A DNA stretch of 21,924 nt, taken from a virus. The stretch covers positions 1 through 21,924 of the IMG/VR virus record IMGVR_UViG_3300048925_000228; one strand, 5' to 3'. Below, one piece after another: positions 15,455-21,924 of the stretch; the first letter of the stretch is position 1; each line of letters starts with the position of its first letter. A model generated the notes under the pieces. That model did no database searches, had not been told where the DNA came from, and saw nothing but the letters and a program-made list of their open reading frames with translations. The position numbers and the translations under genes were made by a program.

Positions 15455-16565
15455 TCCCGTTCCATCCATTCGACTCTCCATTGGGGGGCTTTCTCACGAC
15501 ACATGGGATGGCTGGTCTGTCGAGTCGGACTTGCTGACTCCCGCCGATGCCTTTGAGTTGGAAATCCACACCAAACAGGGCACGCGTCTCCCGAGCGTAG
15601 TGTCAGAGGGGGTGCCTTGTTCGCTGACGCTGGACGGGGATAGTGTGCTGACAGGTCAGATAGACGAGTACGAACACGACGTTTCGAAACGGGGTATTTC
15701 CATTCGCATAAACGGGCGTGACCGTGCGGCGCCTTTGGTGGATTGCTCTGCACCATTCGTCTCGATGAAAGAAGCTTCGCTAGATCAGATCATCGATCAG
15801 GTGATTCAGACGCTGGGGGCTTACCAGGTCGAGATTCGAGCGGAGAAAACCAAGACCCGGCGCCGTATACAGATCGAGCCAGGCCAGACCGCTTGGGAGG
15901 CTTTGCTACAGGTCGCCGAAGCCAACGGGCTGTGGCCGTGGATTGAGCCGGACGGTCGCCTGGTAATCGGTGGGCCGAACTACACCACGCCGCCTGTAGG
16001 TGTCCTGATCATGCGGGAGGATGGTGTAGGGAACAACGTGGAGCGCCTGAGCGTCCGCCGATCCATTGCCAACCGATACAGCCAAATCACTGTGCTCGGC
16101 CAGCACGGGCAGTACGAAAACGATGGGCTCGATACTAAGCGCTCCCAAATGCGCTCGGTCATTGAAGACGAAACCTTGGCACGTCGTGGAATCTTTCGGC
16201 CGAAGGTGGTTATCGACAGTTCCAGCGAGAACCAGGACATGGCCACCACTCGGGCGCGCAAGCTCTTGGCTGACAGTCGGTTGGAAGGTTTCGAGATCCG
16301 CGCAATCGTCAAAGGACATCGTTGTCCCAGTGGGAAAGTCTGGACACCTGGTCAGCGCGTTGTCGTGCGTAGCGAGCCTCACGGCCTCGATGACACCTAC
16401 TTTCTGATGTCTCGGACTCTGCGTCTGTCGCGTGGTGAAGGCGAGATAACCGAATTGCGGTTGCGTGAGGACAAGATGTGGATCCTGGATGGTAACAAGG
16501 TCAAAAAACACAAGGGCAAGTCCAATCCGGACGCCGCATTCATTGAAAAAATCAAGGGGGCTTGA
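15438..16565 (+). CDS. Baseplate hub protein (Mu gp44, P-like)
   Basis: This is the trimeric hub at the centre of the baseplate, related to T4 gp27 and P2 gpD. The 375-aa sequence has IRLSIGGLSHDTWDGWSVES at the start and the conserved ISIRINGRDRAAPLVDCSAP block near residue 90. The later segment WEALLQVAEANGLWPWIEPD is also conserved, and the C-terminus is Lys-rich. GGAAAGG lies 6 nt before the GTG at 15438 and 12 nt before the ATG at 15444, so either start is possible. The gene overlaps the N gene end by 17 nt (11 nt if the ATG is used). Confidence 0.9.
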   Translation: MLMPNNPVPSIRLSIGGLSHDTWDGWSVESDLLTPADAFELEIHTKQGTRLPSVVSEGVPCSLTLDGDSVLTGQIDEYEHDVSKRGISIRINGRDRAAPLVDCSAPFVSMKEASLDQIIDQVIQTLGAYQVEIRAEKTKTRRRIQIEPGQTAWEALLQVAEANGLWPWIEPDGRLVIGGPNYTTPPVGVLIMREDGVGNNVERLSVRRSIANRYSQITVLGQHGQYENDGLDTKRSQMRSVIEDETLARRGIFRPKVVIDSSSENQDMATTRARKLLADSRLEGFEIRAIVKGHRCPSGKVWTPGQRVVVRSEPHGLDDTYFLMSRTLRLSRGEGEITELRLREDKMWILDGNKVKKHKGKSNPDAAFIEKIKGA

Positions 16566-17128
16566 TGACTCGCAATCTGGCCGCGCTGATGCGTGAGCAG
16601 GCCGAACGCGCTGCAAGAGGTGTTCGCCAAGCCTTCCGAGCTGTTGCAGCACGGAACACCCATGGCAAGTTAATCGGCGTACAGATGCAAGGGCTTGCGG
16701 GCGAGACGGTCGACGGGGAGCAGTTCCAAAACTACGGGTTCAGTTCCGCGCCGTTGCCTGGTGCGGAATACATCGTTATCCCGGTCGGTGGAAACAGTAA
16801 GCACTCAGTCGTTGTGGCCAGCGAAGACGGCCGCTACCGATTGCAGCTTCAGGACGGTGAAGTGTCGCTGTACACCGACGAAGGCGATTACGTGCATATG
16901 AAGCGTGGTCGGATGATTGAGGTTGTGACTGATGACCTGGTGTTCAAGGTGAAGAACAAGGTTCGCTTCGAAACGCCGTTGGTGGAGATATCCGGAAATG
17001 AACACGTAGAGGGAAACATCAAGGCAGATGGGGAAATTGCAGACCACAAACGCACTATGAAGCAAGACAGGGATATTTATAACGCCCACGACCACGGGGG
17101 AGGTGCGAAGCCATCGCCAATGCAATGA
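16565..17128 (+). CDS. Baseplate spike protein (Mu gp45-like)
   Basis: This is the membrane-piercing central spike, trimeric like P2 gpV. The N-terminal half is an OB-like domain (VDGEQFQNYGFSSAPLPGAE, then HSVVVASEDGRYRLQLQDGE). The C-terminal half has short beta-helix repeats (FKVKNKVRFETPLVEISGNE, then NIKADGEIADHK). It ends YNAHDHGGGAKPSPMQ. The HDH triplet matches the His-X-His that binds a metal ion at the tip in P2 and Mu spikes. At 187 aa it is a standard length. The ATG at 16565 overlaps the hub stop, with AGGGGG upstream. Confidence 0.92.
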   Translation: MTRNLAALMREQAERAARGVRQAFRAVAARNTHGKLIGVQMQGLAGETVDGEQFQNYGFSSAPLPGAEYIVIPVGGNSKHSVVVASEDGRYRLQLQDGEVSLYTDEGDYVHMKRGRMIEVVTDDLVFKVKNKVRFETPLVEISGNEHVEGNIKADGEIADHKRTMKQDRDIYNAHDHGGGAKPSPMQ

Positions 17129-17187
17129 CTTTTATGGTACGTCTGCACTCTGAAAGCGAGCCTCTTACTGACAGGATGCAGACGAAT

Positions 17188-17907
17188 ATGGCTAAAAAGA
17201 TTGTTGTTCTTGTGCGCTTTTTTAAGACGAAAAACCATCGAGACGCGTTCGTACGTGGTGACTTGTATATGAATCGGCTGAGGTTTTTTAAGGCTTACGA
17301 AGAGCAAGATTCGTGCAACATAGGAGATAGACACGAAGGTACGTCGGGATGGTATCAGCCCGATCAAATTAAAGTGACCATTCAAGATCCTTACACTGGC
17401 GAGGATCATGTAATAAAAGATTTTGCTGGCCCAGTCTTGATAGGGCTCCATCGGCACAACGACTATCACGTGTACTGTATGTCGGCCGTGTATGGCGACG
17501 ACGAGGCTCAGTTTGAGTCGTTCGAGGAGATGAGGGCCAGCATGATGCTCGACGTTGCCAGGGGGGATCTGGGGGACTACTGCACGATTGTGGAAGCGAA
17601 GCCTTTCATCGAGCGTCTGGACAAAACCTTGAGAGCTGAAGTGGATTCTGGAAATGTCGTTGGGCGAGGCCTAGTGGAGTACTTCGACCCAGATACCTTC
17701 AGTGGCTCTTTCGATGAAGATCAGGCGATTATGAGGAAAAAGAACTGTTTTGCCCATCAAAAGGAATACAGGGTTTACGTCTATGATGGATCTAAGGGAG
17801 ATGACGCTAGAACCATAAATATTGGAGATATTTCCGACATTGCCTTCAGCTGCGATAAAAAGGACTTCGAAAAGCACTTTCAAATCACTCAGAAAAATCC
17901 AGATTAG
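17188..17907 (+). CDS. Cargo (moron) protein of unknown function
   Basis: This is a soluble protein of about 239 aa with no Mu counterpart, inserted between spike gp45 and gp46. It begins MAKKIVVLVRFFKTKNHRDA and continues with GDLYMNRLRFFKAYEE and RHEGTSGWYQPDQI. It ends with KEYRVYVYDGSKGDD and a short IGDISDIAF strand. I recall similar proteins of this layout scattered in bacterial accessory DNA, without known function. It is more AT-rich than the flanking structural genes, which suggests separate acquisition. The frame extends up to an ATG at 17125 overlapping the spike stop (ATGA), and to ATGs at 17134 and 17176. I prefer 17188 because the conserved-looking sequence starts there, but AGGA is 11 nt away. 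Confidence 0.78.
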   Translation: MAKKIVVLVRFFKTKNHRDAFVRGDLYMNRLRFFKAYEEQDSCNIGDRHEGTSGWYQPDQIKVTIQDPYTGEDHVIKDFAGPVLIGLHRHNDYHVYCMSAVYGDDEAQFESFEEMRASMMLDVARGDLGDYCTIVEAKPFIERLDKTLRAEVDSGNVVGRGLVEYFDPDTFSGSFDEDQAIMRKKNCFAHQKEYRVYVYDGSKGDDARTINIGDISDIAFSCDKKDFEKHFQITQKNPD

Positions 17908-17971
17908 TCGCTCTCGGAGTAATCGATCTTAAACCGTTCCGAAACACTCTGTACCTTCCGCACTCTGCATC

Positions 17972-18331
17972 ATGCCTTTCATGGACGCAGGCATAAACCC
18001 CACCACTGGCGACTTGACGGGCCAGCGTATCAATACGCTGGCAAACGCCGTCTACATCCGCCTCATGACTCCCCTCGGAAGCTGGTGGGCTGATCCCACG
18101 TTGGGCTCCCGCCTGCATGAACTTCGCCGCGAAAAAGACCGTCCTCGGGTTGGCATCCTAGCCAAGCAATACGCTGAGCAAGCGCTCCAGCCTCTGCTCG
18201 ATGATGGCCGCGCCAAGAGCATCACCATCACCGCCGAGCAGCCCCACAACGGCTGGCTCGACCTACAAATTGACATCACCGACGCCACCGGCAATCCGCA
18301 AGTGTTTCGCCAACCTGTAAGGGTCATTTGA
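17972..18331 (+). CDS. Baseplate wedge protein gp46-like (T4 gp25 / P2 gpW type)
   Basis: This 119-aa protein of the gp46 family links the baseplate to the sheath in related phages. It carries MTPLGSWWADPTLGSRLHEL (a variant of the usual LGTDP block) and QYAEQALQPLLDDGRAKSIT, and ends in a beta pair. No clear Shine-Dalgarno sequence precedes ATG 17972 or the alternative ATG 17981. The 64-bp gap upstream is free of a clear terminator, so expression probably reads through from the cargo gene. It is followed after one base by gp47. Confidence 0.9.
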   Translation: MPFMDAGINPTTGDLTGQRINTLANAVYIRLMTPLGSWWADPTLGSRLHELRREKDRPRVGILAKQYAEQALQPLLDDGRAKSITITAEQPHNGWLDLQIDITDATGNPQVFRQPVRVI

Positions 18332-18332
18332 C

Positions 18333-19403
18333 ATGGCTTATACCTCCCCATCGCTGGAGACCATTCTCGGAAACATTTTGCGAGATATCCGCAACCTTCA
18401 GTCTGAAGCCGATATAGGTACGGATAGCGACAACTACATCCGCTCTGCTGCGGTAGCTGCGGCGATTGAGGGCCTTTATCAGAAAATCGGTTGGGTGTTC
18501 CGCCAGATTTTTCCGGACACGGCCGACGAAGAGGAACTGATACGCGCAGCCAACATACGGGGGGTGCAACAGAAAGATCCTGTCGCCGCCACCGGTAATG
18601 CATTGTTAAAGGGGGCGCCTGGAGTCGAGCTGCTGATAGGCGCGACCATGAAACATGTCGTCAGCGGAGAGCAGTTCATCGCCAGCTCTGGCGCGACAAT
18701 TGGCGCGGAGGGTACAGCGACTGTTCCAGTCAAGGCGCAAAAACCGGGTGCGACTCTAAATCATCTGACTGGCGACTTGATTATCACCAGTCCGCCCCTT
18801 GGTATGGATTCAGCCGCAGCGTTTGTGGGTGAAACAACCGGCGGTGAAGATCTTGAAAAAGTCGAATCACTGCTAGCCAGGTTGCTGGAAATCATTCAGA
18901 AGCCACCCGCAGGCGGTGCAGTTTATGACTTCGTTCGCTGGGCCAAGGAGGTCGAAGGCATTACTGATGTTTTGCCCCTACCAAAGCGACGTGGTGCTGG
19001 GACTGTGGATCTGGTTGTCACGGCCAGCGGTGGGCTGCCGTCCACTGAAGCTATCGCCAACTGCAAAGCCCATGTACTGAGCGTTTGCTCCGTCATTGCA
19101 GATGTATCGGTTTACGCGCCGACCATTCGCACTGTGGACGCTGCGGCACAGGTCGAGCTTGAAGCTGGTTATCAGTTCGTTGATGTCCAAATCGCTGCAC
19201 AGAAGGCCTATGACATGTTGCTGGGGGCGCTGAAGCCTCGTGAGACGCTCAAACGTTCACACGTCGAAGCCATGATCAATAATCTTGCAGGTGTCGTGGA
19301 TCGGTCTCTGACCGCGCCGTCCGGCAACGTCAAAGCATCCGAAGATCCCGCGCTAATTGGCTGGATACGTCCCGGCACCATAACCCTTGGTTTGCTGGAA
19401 TGA
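18333..19403 (+). CDS. Baseplate J-like protein (Mu gp47; T4 gp6 type)
   Basis: This is the main wedge protein that forms the baseplate ring. The 356-aa sequence starts YTSPSLETILGNILRDIRNL, has the typical KIGWVFRQIFPDTADEEELI region, and a Gly-rich beta core around FVGETTGGEDLEKVESLLAR. The block YDFVRWAKEVEGITDVLPLP is a strong family signature. TAAGGGT lies about 10 nt upstream. The stop overlaps the gp48 start (ATGA). Confidence 0.93.
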   Translation: MAYTSPSLETILGNILRDIRNLQSEADIGTDSDNYIRSAAVAAAIEGLYQKIGWVFRQIFPDTADEEELIRAANIRGVQQKDPVAATGNALLKGAPGVELLIGATMKHVVSGEQFIASSGATIGAEGTATVPVKAQKPGATLNHLTGDLIITSPPLGMDSAAAFVGETTGGEDLEKVESLLARLLEIIQKPPAGGAVYDFVRWAKEVEGITDVLPLPKRRGAGTVDLVVTASGGLPSTEAIANCKAHVLSVCSVIADVSVYAPTIRTVDAAAQVELEAGYQFVDVQIAAQKAYDMLLGALKPRETLKRSHVEAMINNLAGVVDRSLTAPSGNVKASEDPALIGWIRPGTITLGLLE

Positions 19404-19975
19404 CTACTCTCGCAGATCAGCTTCGACTACTACTACCGCCTGTGTCCTATGACGGTACAGCGCCCTATCTGTCTGCGACGATTGGAGCGGAGGCGTCTGC
19501 ATTAGAGGCTTCGGAAAGCCAGGCTGAAATGGTTTACAACGCGATCTTCGCTGATAGCGGTGTTGCTCTAAGCGAATGGGAGCGCCTGCTCCAGCTGCCT
19601 GATCCGTGTCTGATTGGCGAGTCTTTGACCGTGCGACAGCGTGTCCAAGCAGTAGTCAGCAAGCTTCAGTCGCGAGGAGGTCAAAGCCGTTCCTTTTTCA
19701 TCGGCTTGGCCAAGGCGCTTGGCTATGAAATCACCATCACAACCTTTCGCCCCGCTCGTGTCGGCCTATCAAAGATCAACGATCCTTTGTATGGCGGTGC
19801 CTGGGCTTTCACTTGGCGGGTAAATGCCCCCGCCGTAACCATCAATCACGCGGCTGTCGGAATCTCCGGCGCAGGCGATCCCATCGCTTCATGGGGCAAT
19901 AAAGTCCTTGAGTGCAGGCTAAGTCAGCTTCAACCCGCCGAAGGCATCTTGTTATTTGGATATGGAGGACAGTAA
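19400..19975 (+). CDS. Baseplate protein gp48-like (DUF2313; P2 gpI type)
   Basis: This 191-aa protein closes the baseplate wedge and anchors the fibre in related phages. Family features are DQLRLLLPPVSYDGTAPYLS at the start, SGVALSEWERLLQLPDPC, and RQRVQAVVSKLQSRGGQSRS, followed by FIGLAKALGYEITITTF. The C-terminal strand part ends LFGYGGQ. It overlaps gp47 by 4 nt, and its stop shares a base with the fibre start (TAATG). Confidence 0.92.
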   Translation: MTTLADQLRLLLPPVSYDGTAPYLSATIGAEASALEASESQAEMVYNAIFADSGVALSEWERLLQLPDPCLIGESLTVRQRVQAVVSKLQSRGGQSRSFFIGLAKALGYEITITTFRPARVGLSKINDPLYGGAWAFTWRVNAPAVTINHAAVGISGAGDPIASWGNKVLECRLSQLQPAEGILLFGYGGQ

Positions 19976-21276
19976 TGCAGAAAATTGGCGATAGCACTGC
20001 AACAGCTAATGATGTGGGTGAGTTTTCCGAAGGTAATCCGGCAGCAGGTGTGGAGCCCACGTGGCTGACCGCTGCTTGGCACAATACGATTCAAAGGGAG
20101 CTTATTGCTGTTGTCATGGGGGCGGGTTTCTCTCTTGACCCGATAAAAGACGACCAGGTACTGACCGCTATTTTGAGCCTGCTTCAATCCGAAAGTGGGC
20201 GTTATGCACAAGATACCGGAGTCGCCAACAGCTATGTGGCGACGTACGCTCCAGCCATCACGAAACTCACTGATGGAATGATTCTGAAGTTCAAGGCAAA
20301 GACCGCAAACTCTGGGGCTTCCACTTTCAGCCCAAACGGGCTACCGGCAGCCCCTATCGTAGGAGGCGCGCACGCGGGACTTCAGGGTGGAGAAATCGCT
20401 GCGGCAGGTGAGGTCTGGCTTCAGTGGAACACGTCGGTTAGCGGTGGCTGCTGGGTTCTTATGTCTAACTCTGGTGCTGCTCGGCCTATTGCTCCGGCAA
20501 TCAGTAGCCAACACGCCATCCAGTTTGGCCAGGTATCAGGCGTAGTCGGACAGGCCCGAAACCTGAAGGCTTCTGTAACCAGTCCATCAGCGTCCGCGTT
20601 ATGGGTTGCTGATGAAATCATTCTGGAAAATACCCTTGGGGGGCTGCGTTACTGTCTGCCGAACTTCAATAAAACCATCAATCTTTCAAATACTGGCGCG
20701 GGCGGTATGGATGTCGGTTCAGCGCCATTGAGCGGACACGTCGCGATCTACGCGGGGTATAACCCTTTGACCGGAGCAGCGACCTTGTTCGGCTCCAGCG
20801 CGGTAAATGCGATTGCGACTGAGGTTTACAGCGGCTCAAGCATGCCAGCTGGCTACAACGCGTCGGCGTTGCTTGGGGTGGTGCCAACAAACTCAAGTGG
20901 TCAGTTTGCGCCATTCCATCAAATTGGAAGGCGCGTGTATCTGCCAACGATTAGTGTGCTAACGACAACCATTCAAACGACTACGCCGATACCTTTCTCT
21001 ATTGCCGGGGCTGTCCCCAAAAACGCCAAGACGTGGCGTGGGCAGTTACAGGTGACCTCTAACGCTTCGGCATCGACAATCTCTGGCTCGTTCACAGGGT
21101 CGCTTTCATCAATCGGAGGCAGTGGGATCAATACGAATAACACGGCGGTGAATGGTGGTTTGAACTCGCCAGTCACTGATATCCCGATTATCACGCCGCA
21201 AACAGCCTATTACTCGGGAATAGCAACTGCGGGCACTATGACGCTAACGGGGGGAGTGACTTCCTATGAGTTCTGA
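19975..21276 (+). CDS. Tail fibre protein
   Basis: This is a receptor-binding protein of 433 aa. The first ~70 residues (KIGDSTATANDVGEFSEGNP, then TWLTAAWHNTIQRELIAVVM) are the conserved baseplate-attachment head found in many Pseudomonas phage and pyocin-like fibres. The rest is a Ser/Thr/Gly-rich beta region with no collagen repeats, ending LTGGVTSYEF. The ATG at 19975 has GGAGGA at 19964-19969. An in-frame GTG at 19912 lies inside gp48 and is rejected. Only one fibre gene is present, and no inverted repeats or invertase gene accompany it, unlike the Mu G segment. Confidence 0.9.
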   Translation: MQKIGDSTATANDVGEFSEGNPAAGVEPTWLTAAWHNTIQRELIAVVMGAGFSLDPIKDDQVLTAILSLLQSESGRYAQDTGVANSYVATYAPAITKLTDGMILKFKAKTANSGASTFSPNGLPAAPIVGGAHAGLQGGEIAAAGEVWLQWNTSVSGGCWVLMSNSGAARPIAPAISSQHAIQFGQVSGVVGQARNLKASVTSPSASALWVADEIILENTLGGLRYCLPNFNKTINLSNTGAGGMDVGSAPLSGHVAIYAGYNPLTGAATLFGSSAVNAIATEVYSGSSMPAGYNASALLGVVPTNSSGQFAPFHQIGRRVYLPTISVLTTTIQTTTPIPFSIAGAVPKNAKTWRGQLQVTSNASASTISGSFTGSLSSIGGSGINTNNTAVNGGLNSPVTDIPIITPQTAYYSGIATAGTMTLTGGVTSYEF

Positions 21277-21472
21277 TGAGAACAAAATGTTTGTCCAATT
21301 CGATAGCCCTGAGCATACCGCTATCATCTCAAAATTCGGCTGTCCCCAAGATCCAGCCACATGGCCAAACATGGGGGAAGTGAGCGTCGCTGACCCTAGG
21401 TATAGAGCCTACTTTGAATCCGTACCAGAGTCAGTGAAGACTAGCTGGCCTCAACCCGAGGACGCTAGCTAG
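21266..21472 (+). CDS. Small tail-fibre-associated protein
   Basis: This 68-aa protein overlaps the fibre gene by 11 nt, with GGGGGAG about 9 nt before its ATG. It contains FVQFDSPEHTAIISKFGCPQ and DPRYRAYFE, a pattern I recall from short proteins next to fibre genes in Pseudomonas phages and prophages. A fibre assembly or tail chaperone role is inferred from position. It is the last prophage gene. Confidence 0.8.
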   Translation: MSSDENKMFVQFDSPEHTAIISKFGCPQDPATWPNMGEVSVADPRYRAYFESVPESVKTSWPQPEDAS

Positions 21473-21477
21473 GGAGT

Positions 21478-21510
21478 CGGTGCCAAACAAAACGCAAAGC
21501 GGTGCCAAAA
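21478..21510. repeat. Paired right-end repeats, probable transposase binding sites
   Basis: CGGTGCCAAA occurs at 21478-21487 and 21500-21509 with a 22-bp period, matching the spacing of adjacent R1 and R2 sites at the right end of Mu. They lie 16 to 48 bp inside the proposed terminus. Confidence 0.6.
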
Positions 21511-21526
21511 CCGGCGCGCGCTTACA
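21511..21526. other. Proposed right terminus of the prophage (attR)
   Basis: Read inward from 21526, the end is TGTAAGCGCGCGCCGG. It starts with the TG expected of Mu-like termini and resembles the Mu right end (TGAAGCGGCGCACG). The five bases outside are CCTGG (21527-21531), the candidate target duplication. The left end is not in the window, so this is unconfirmed. Confidence 0.5.
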
Positions 21527-21576
21527 CCTGGAGATGAACGGCGGATCGGGTCTCCAAGGAATGAATTGCCGGCCTT

Positions 21577-21595
21577 AATAGGAAGCATTACTATT
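21577..21595 (+). promoter_or_regulatory. Possible Fur box upstream of the sigma factor gene
   Basis: A 19-bp element with AATAG and CTATT arms ends 25 nt before the sigma factor ATG. It agrees only partly with the Fur consensus (about 10 of 19 positions by eye). Iron control is common for this sigma factor class, which raises the prior. Confidence 0.3.
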
Positions 21596-21620
21596 CACGC
21601 CCTTTCCACAGCACGCTGTC

Positions 21621-21924
21621 ATGAACCCCATGCTGCCCCGCAGACCCGGCTTTTTCGAGCATTACGAAGAGTTGATCGGCACCTGGACCCGGCGTCTGCG
21701 CAATCGCGCGCAGGCCGAGGATCTGGCGCACGACACCTTTGTGCGGGTGCTCGAATCCGATTCGGCGGCGGTGCAGCAGCCACGGGCGTATCTGCACCAG
21801 ACCGCACGCAACATCGCGGTCGACGGTTATCGGCGTGAGGATCGACGGGAAGCCATGGAGTCGCAGGCGATCGATCACAGTGTGTCGTCCTCCGGCGACC
21901 CGGAGCATTACATGCAGGCGATCC
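21621..21924 (+). CDS. ECF sigma factor, FecI type, N-terminal part (host gene, runs off right edge)
   Basis: The first 101 residues of a sigma-70 family ECF factor are visible. The region 2 signature RNRAQAEDLAHDTFVRVLES is followed by PRAYLHQTARNIAVDGYRRE, then the linker to region 4. This class directs RNA polymerase to iron-siderophore uptake genes, usually with a membrane anti-sigma (FecR type) encoded downstream; that part is outside the window. The start is ATG 21621, with ATG 21630 as the alternative and no strong Shine-Dalgarno sequence for either. It is chromosomal, starting about 95 bp beyond the prophage end, so the insertion may have cut its promoter region from upstream sequence. 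Confidence 0.9.
   Translation, partial: MNPMLPRRPGFFEHYEELIGTWTRRLRNRAQAEDLAHDTFVRVLESDSAAVQQPRAYLHQTARNIAVDGYRREDRREAMESQAIDHSVSSSGDPEHYMQAI

Larger units (their letters stand above)
1..21526. mobile_element. Mu-like transposable prophage, late region and right end (left part outside window)
   Basis: The genes from 114 to 21472 follow the phage Mu late order: terminase, portal, MuF, gpG, protease/scaffold, capsid, connectors, sheath, tube, chaperone, tape measure, N, hub, spike, gp46, gp47, gp48 and fibre. DUF935, DUF1320, DUF1834, DUF2635, gp45, gp46 and gp48 type proteins together are characteristic of Mu-like phages. The early genes (repressor, transposase A/B), lysis genes and left end lie outside the window. 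The right boundary is placed at the CA dinucleotide at 21525-21526, just after two repeats that look like transposase binding sites. That exact base is an inference. No mom, gin or invertible fibre segment lies between the fibre genes and the end. Confidence 0.9.

Noticed and set aside
15906-16652. 248-aa minus-strand ORF opposite the hub gene
   Set aside because: It is a shadow of the gp44 coding frame, with no plausible protein family.
19912-19974. N-terminal extension of the tail fibre
   Set aside because: The extension reads an out-of-frame part of gp48. The strong GGAGGA and the stop/start overlap favour ATG 19975.
19975-21472. Invertible tail fibre segment like the Mu G region
   Set aside because: There is a single fibre gene, no oppositely oriented alternative fibre end, no inverted repeats and no invertase gene in view.
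1-21924. CRISPR array, tRNA or rRNA genes
   Set aside because: No regularly spaced repeats, cloverleaf-like sequences or rRNA segments were seen on either strand.

Overview
The window is most of the late (head and tail) half of a Mu-like transposable prophage, followed by its right end and the start of a host gene. Gene order, protein families and tightly overlapping start/stop codons follow the phage Mu late operon almost gene for gene. The host is most likely a Pseudomonas. The evidence is the moderately GC-rich coding, the resemblance of many proteins to Pseudomonas Mu-like prophages, and a FecI-type extracytoplasmic-function sigma factor at the right edge. The genus is an inference.

Layout. 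Positions 1-51 hold the start of a small minus-strand gene that runs off the left edge. The head module follows: terminase large subunit (114-1664), DUF935 portal (1664-3208), a small minus-strand gene (3214-3429), MuF minor head protein with an added C-terminal nuclease-like domain (3501-4787), virion morphogenesis protein gpG (4888-5442), a one-helix membrane protein (5583-6083), protease I (6233-7204) with an internal scaffold start (6713), major capsid T (7231-8124), and the gp35-, gp36- and gp37-like proteins (8134-9661).

The contractile tail module then runs through DUF2635 (9661-9855), sheath (9852-10949), tube (10962-11333), a tail chaperone with a -1 frameshift extension (11337-11848), tape measure (11904-14132), the N/gp43 protein (14129-15454), hub gp44 (15438-16565) and spike gp45 (16565-17128). 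A second cargo gene (17188-17907) is followed by baseplate gp46, gp47 and gp48 (17972-19975), tail fibre (19975-21276) and a small fibre-associated protein (21266-21472). A 22-bp-spaced repeat pair and a terminal TTACA mark the likely right end near 21526. The host ECF sigma gene begins at 21621.

How it works together. Terminase packages DNA through the portal into a capsid built by T on the Z-like scaffold and matured by protease I. The connector proteins join head to tail. The sheath, tube, chaperone and tape measure set the tail, gp43-gp48 form the baseplate and spike, and the fibre binds the host.

The interesting parts are the departures from the Mu plan. There are two minus-strand small genes, a candidate toxin domain fused to MuF, and a membrane-protein cargo gene between G and I, which is the slot where Mu-like Pseudomonas phages carry anti-CRISPR genes. 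A strong nested palindrome lies in the same slot. There is also a clear A AAA AAG programmed frameshift signal, a terminator-like hairpin before the tape measure, and an insertion about 95 bp upstream of an iron-type sigma factor gene. No early region, repressor, transposase, lysis genes, tRNA, CRISPR array or invertible fibre segment is visible. No gene-free stretch exceeds 300 bases.
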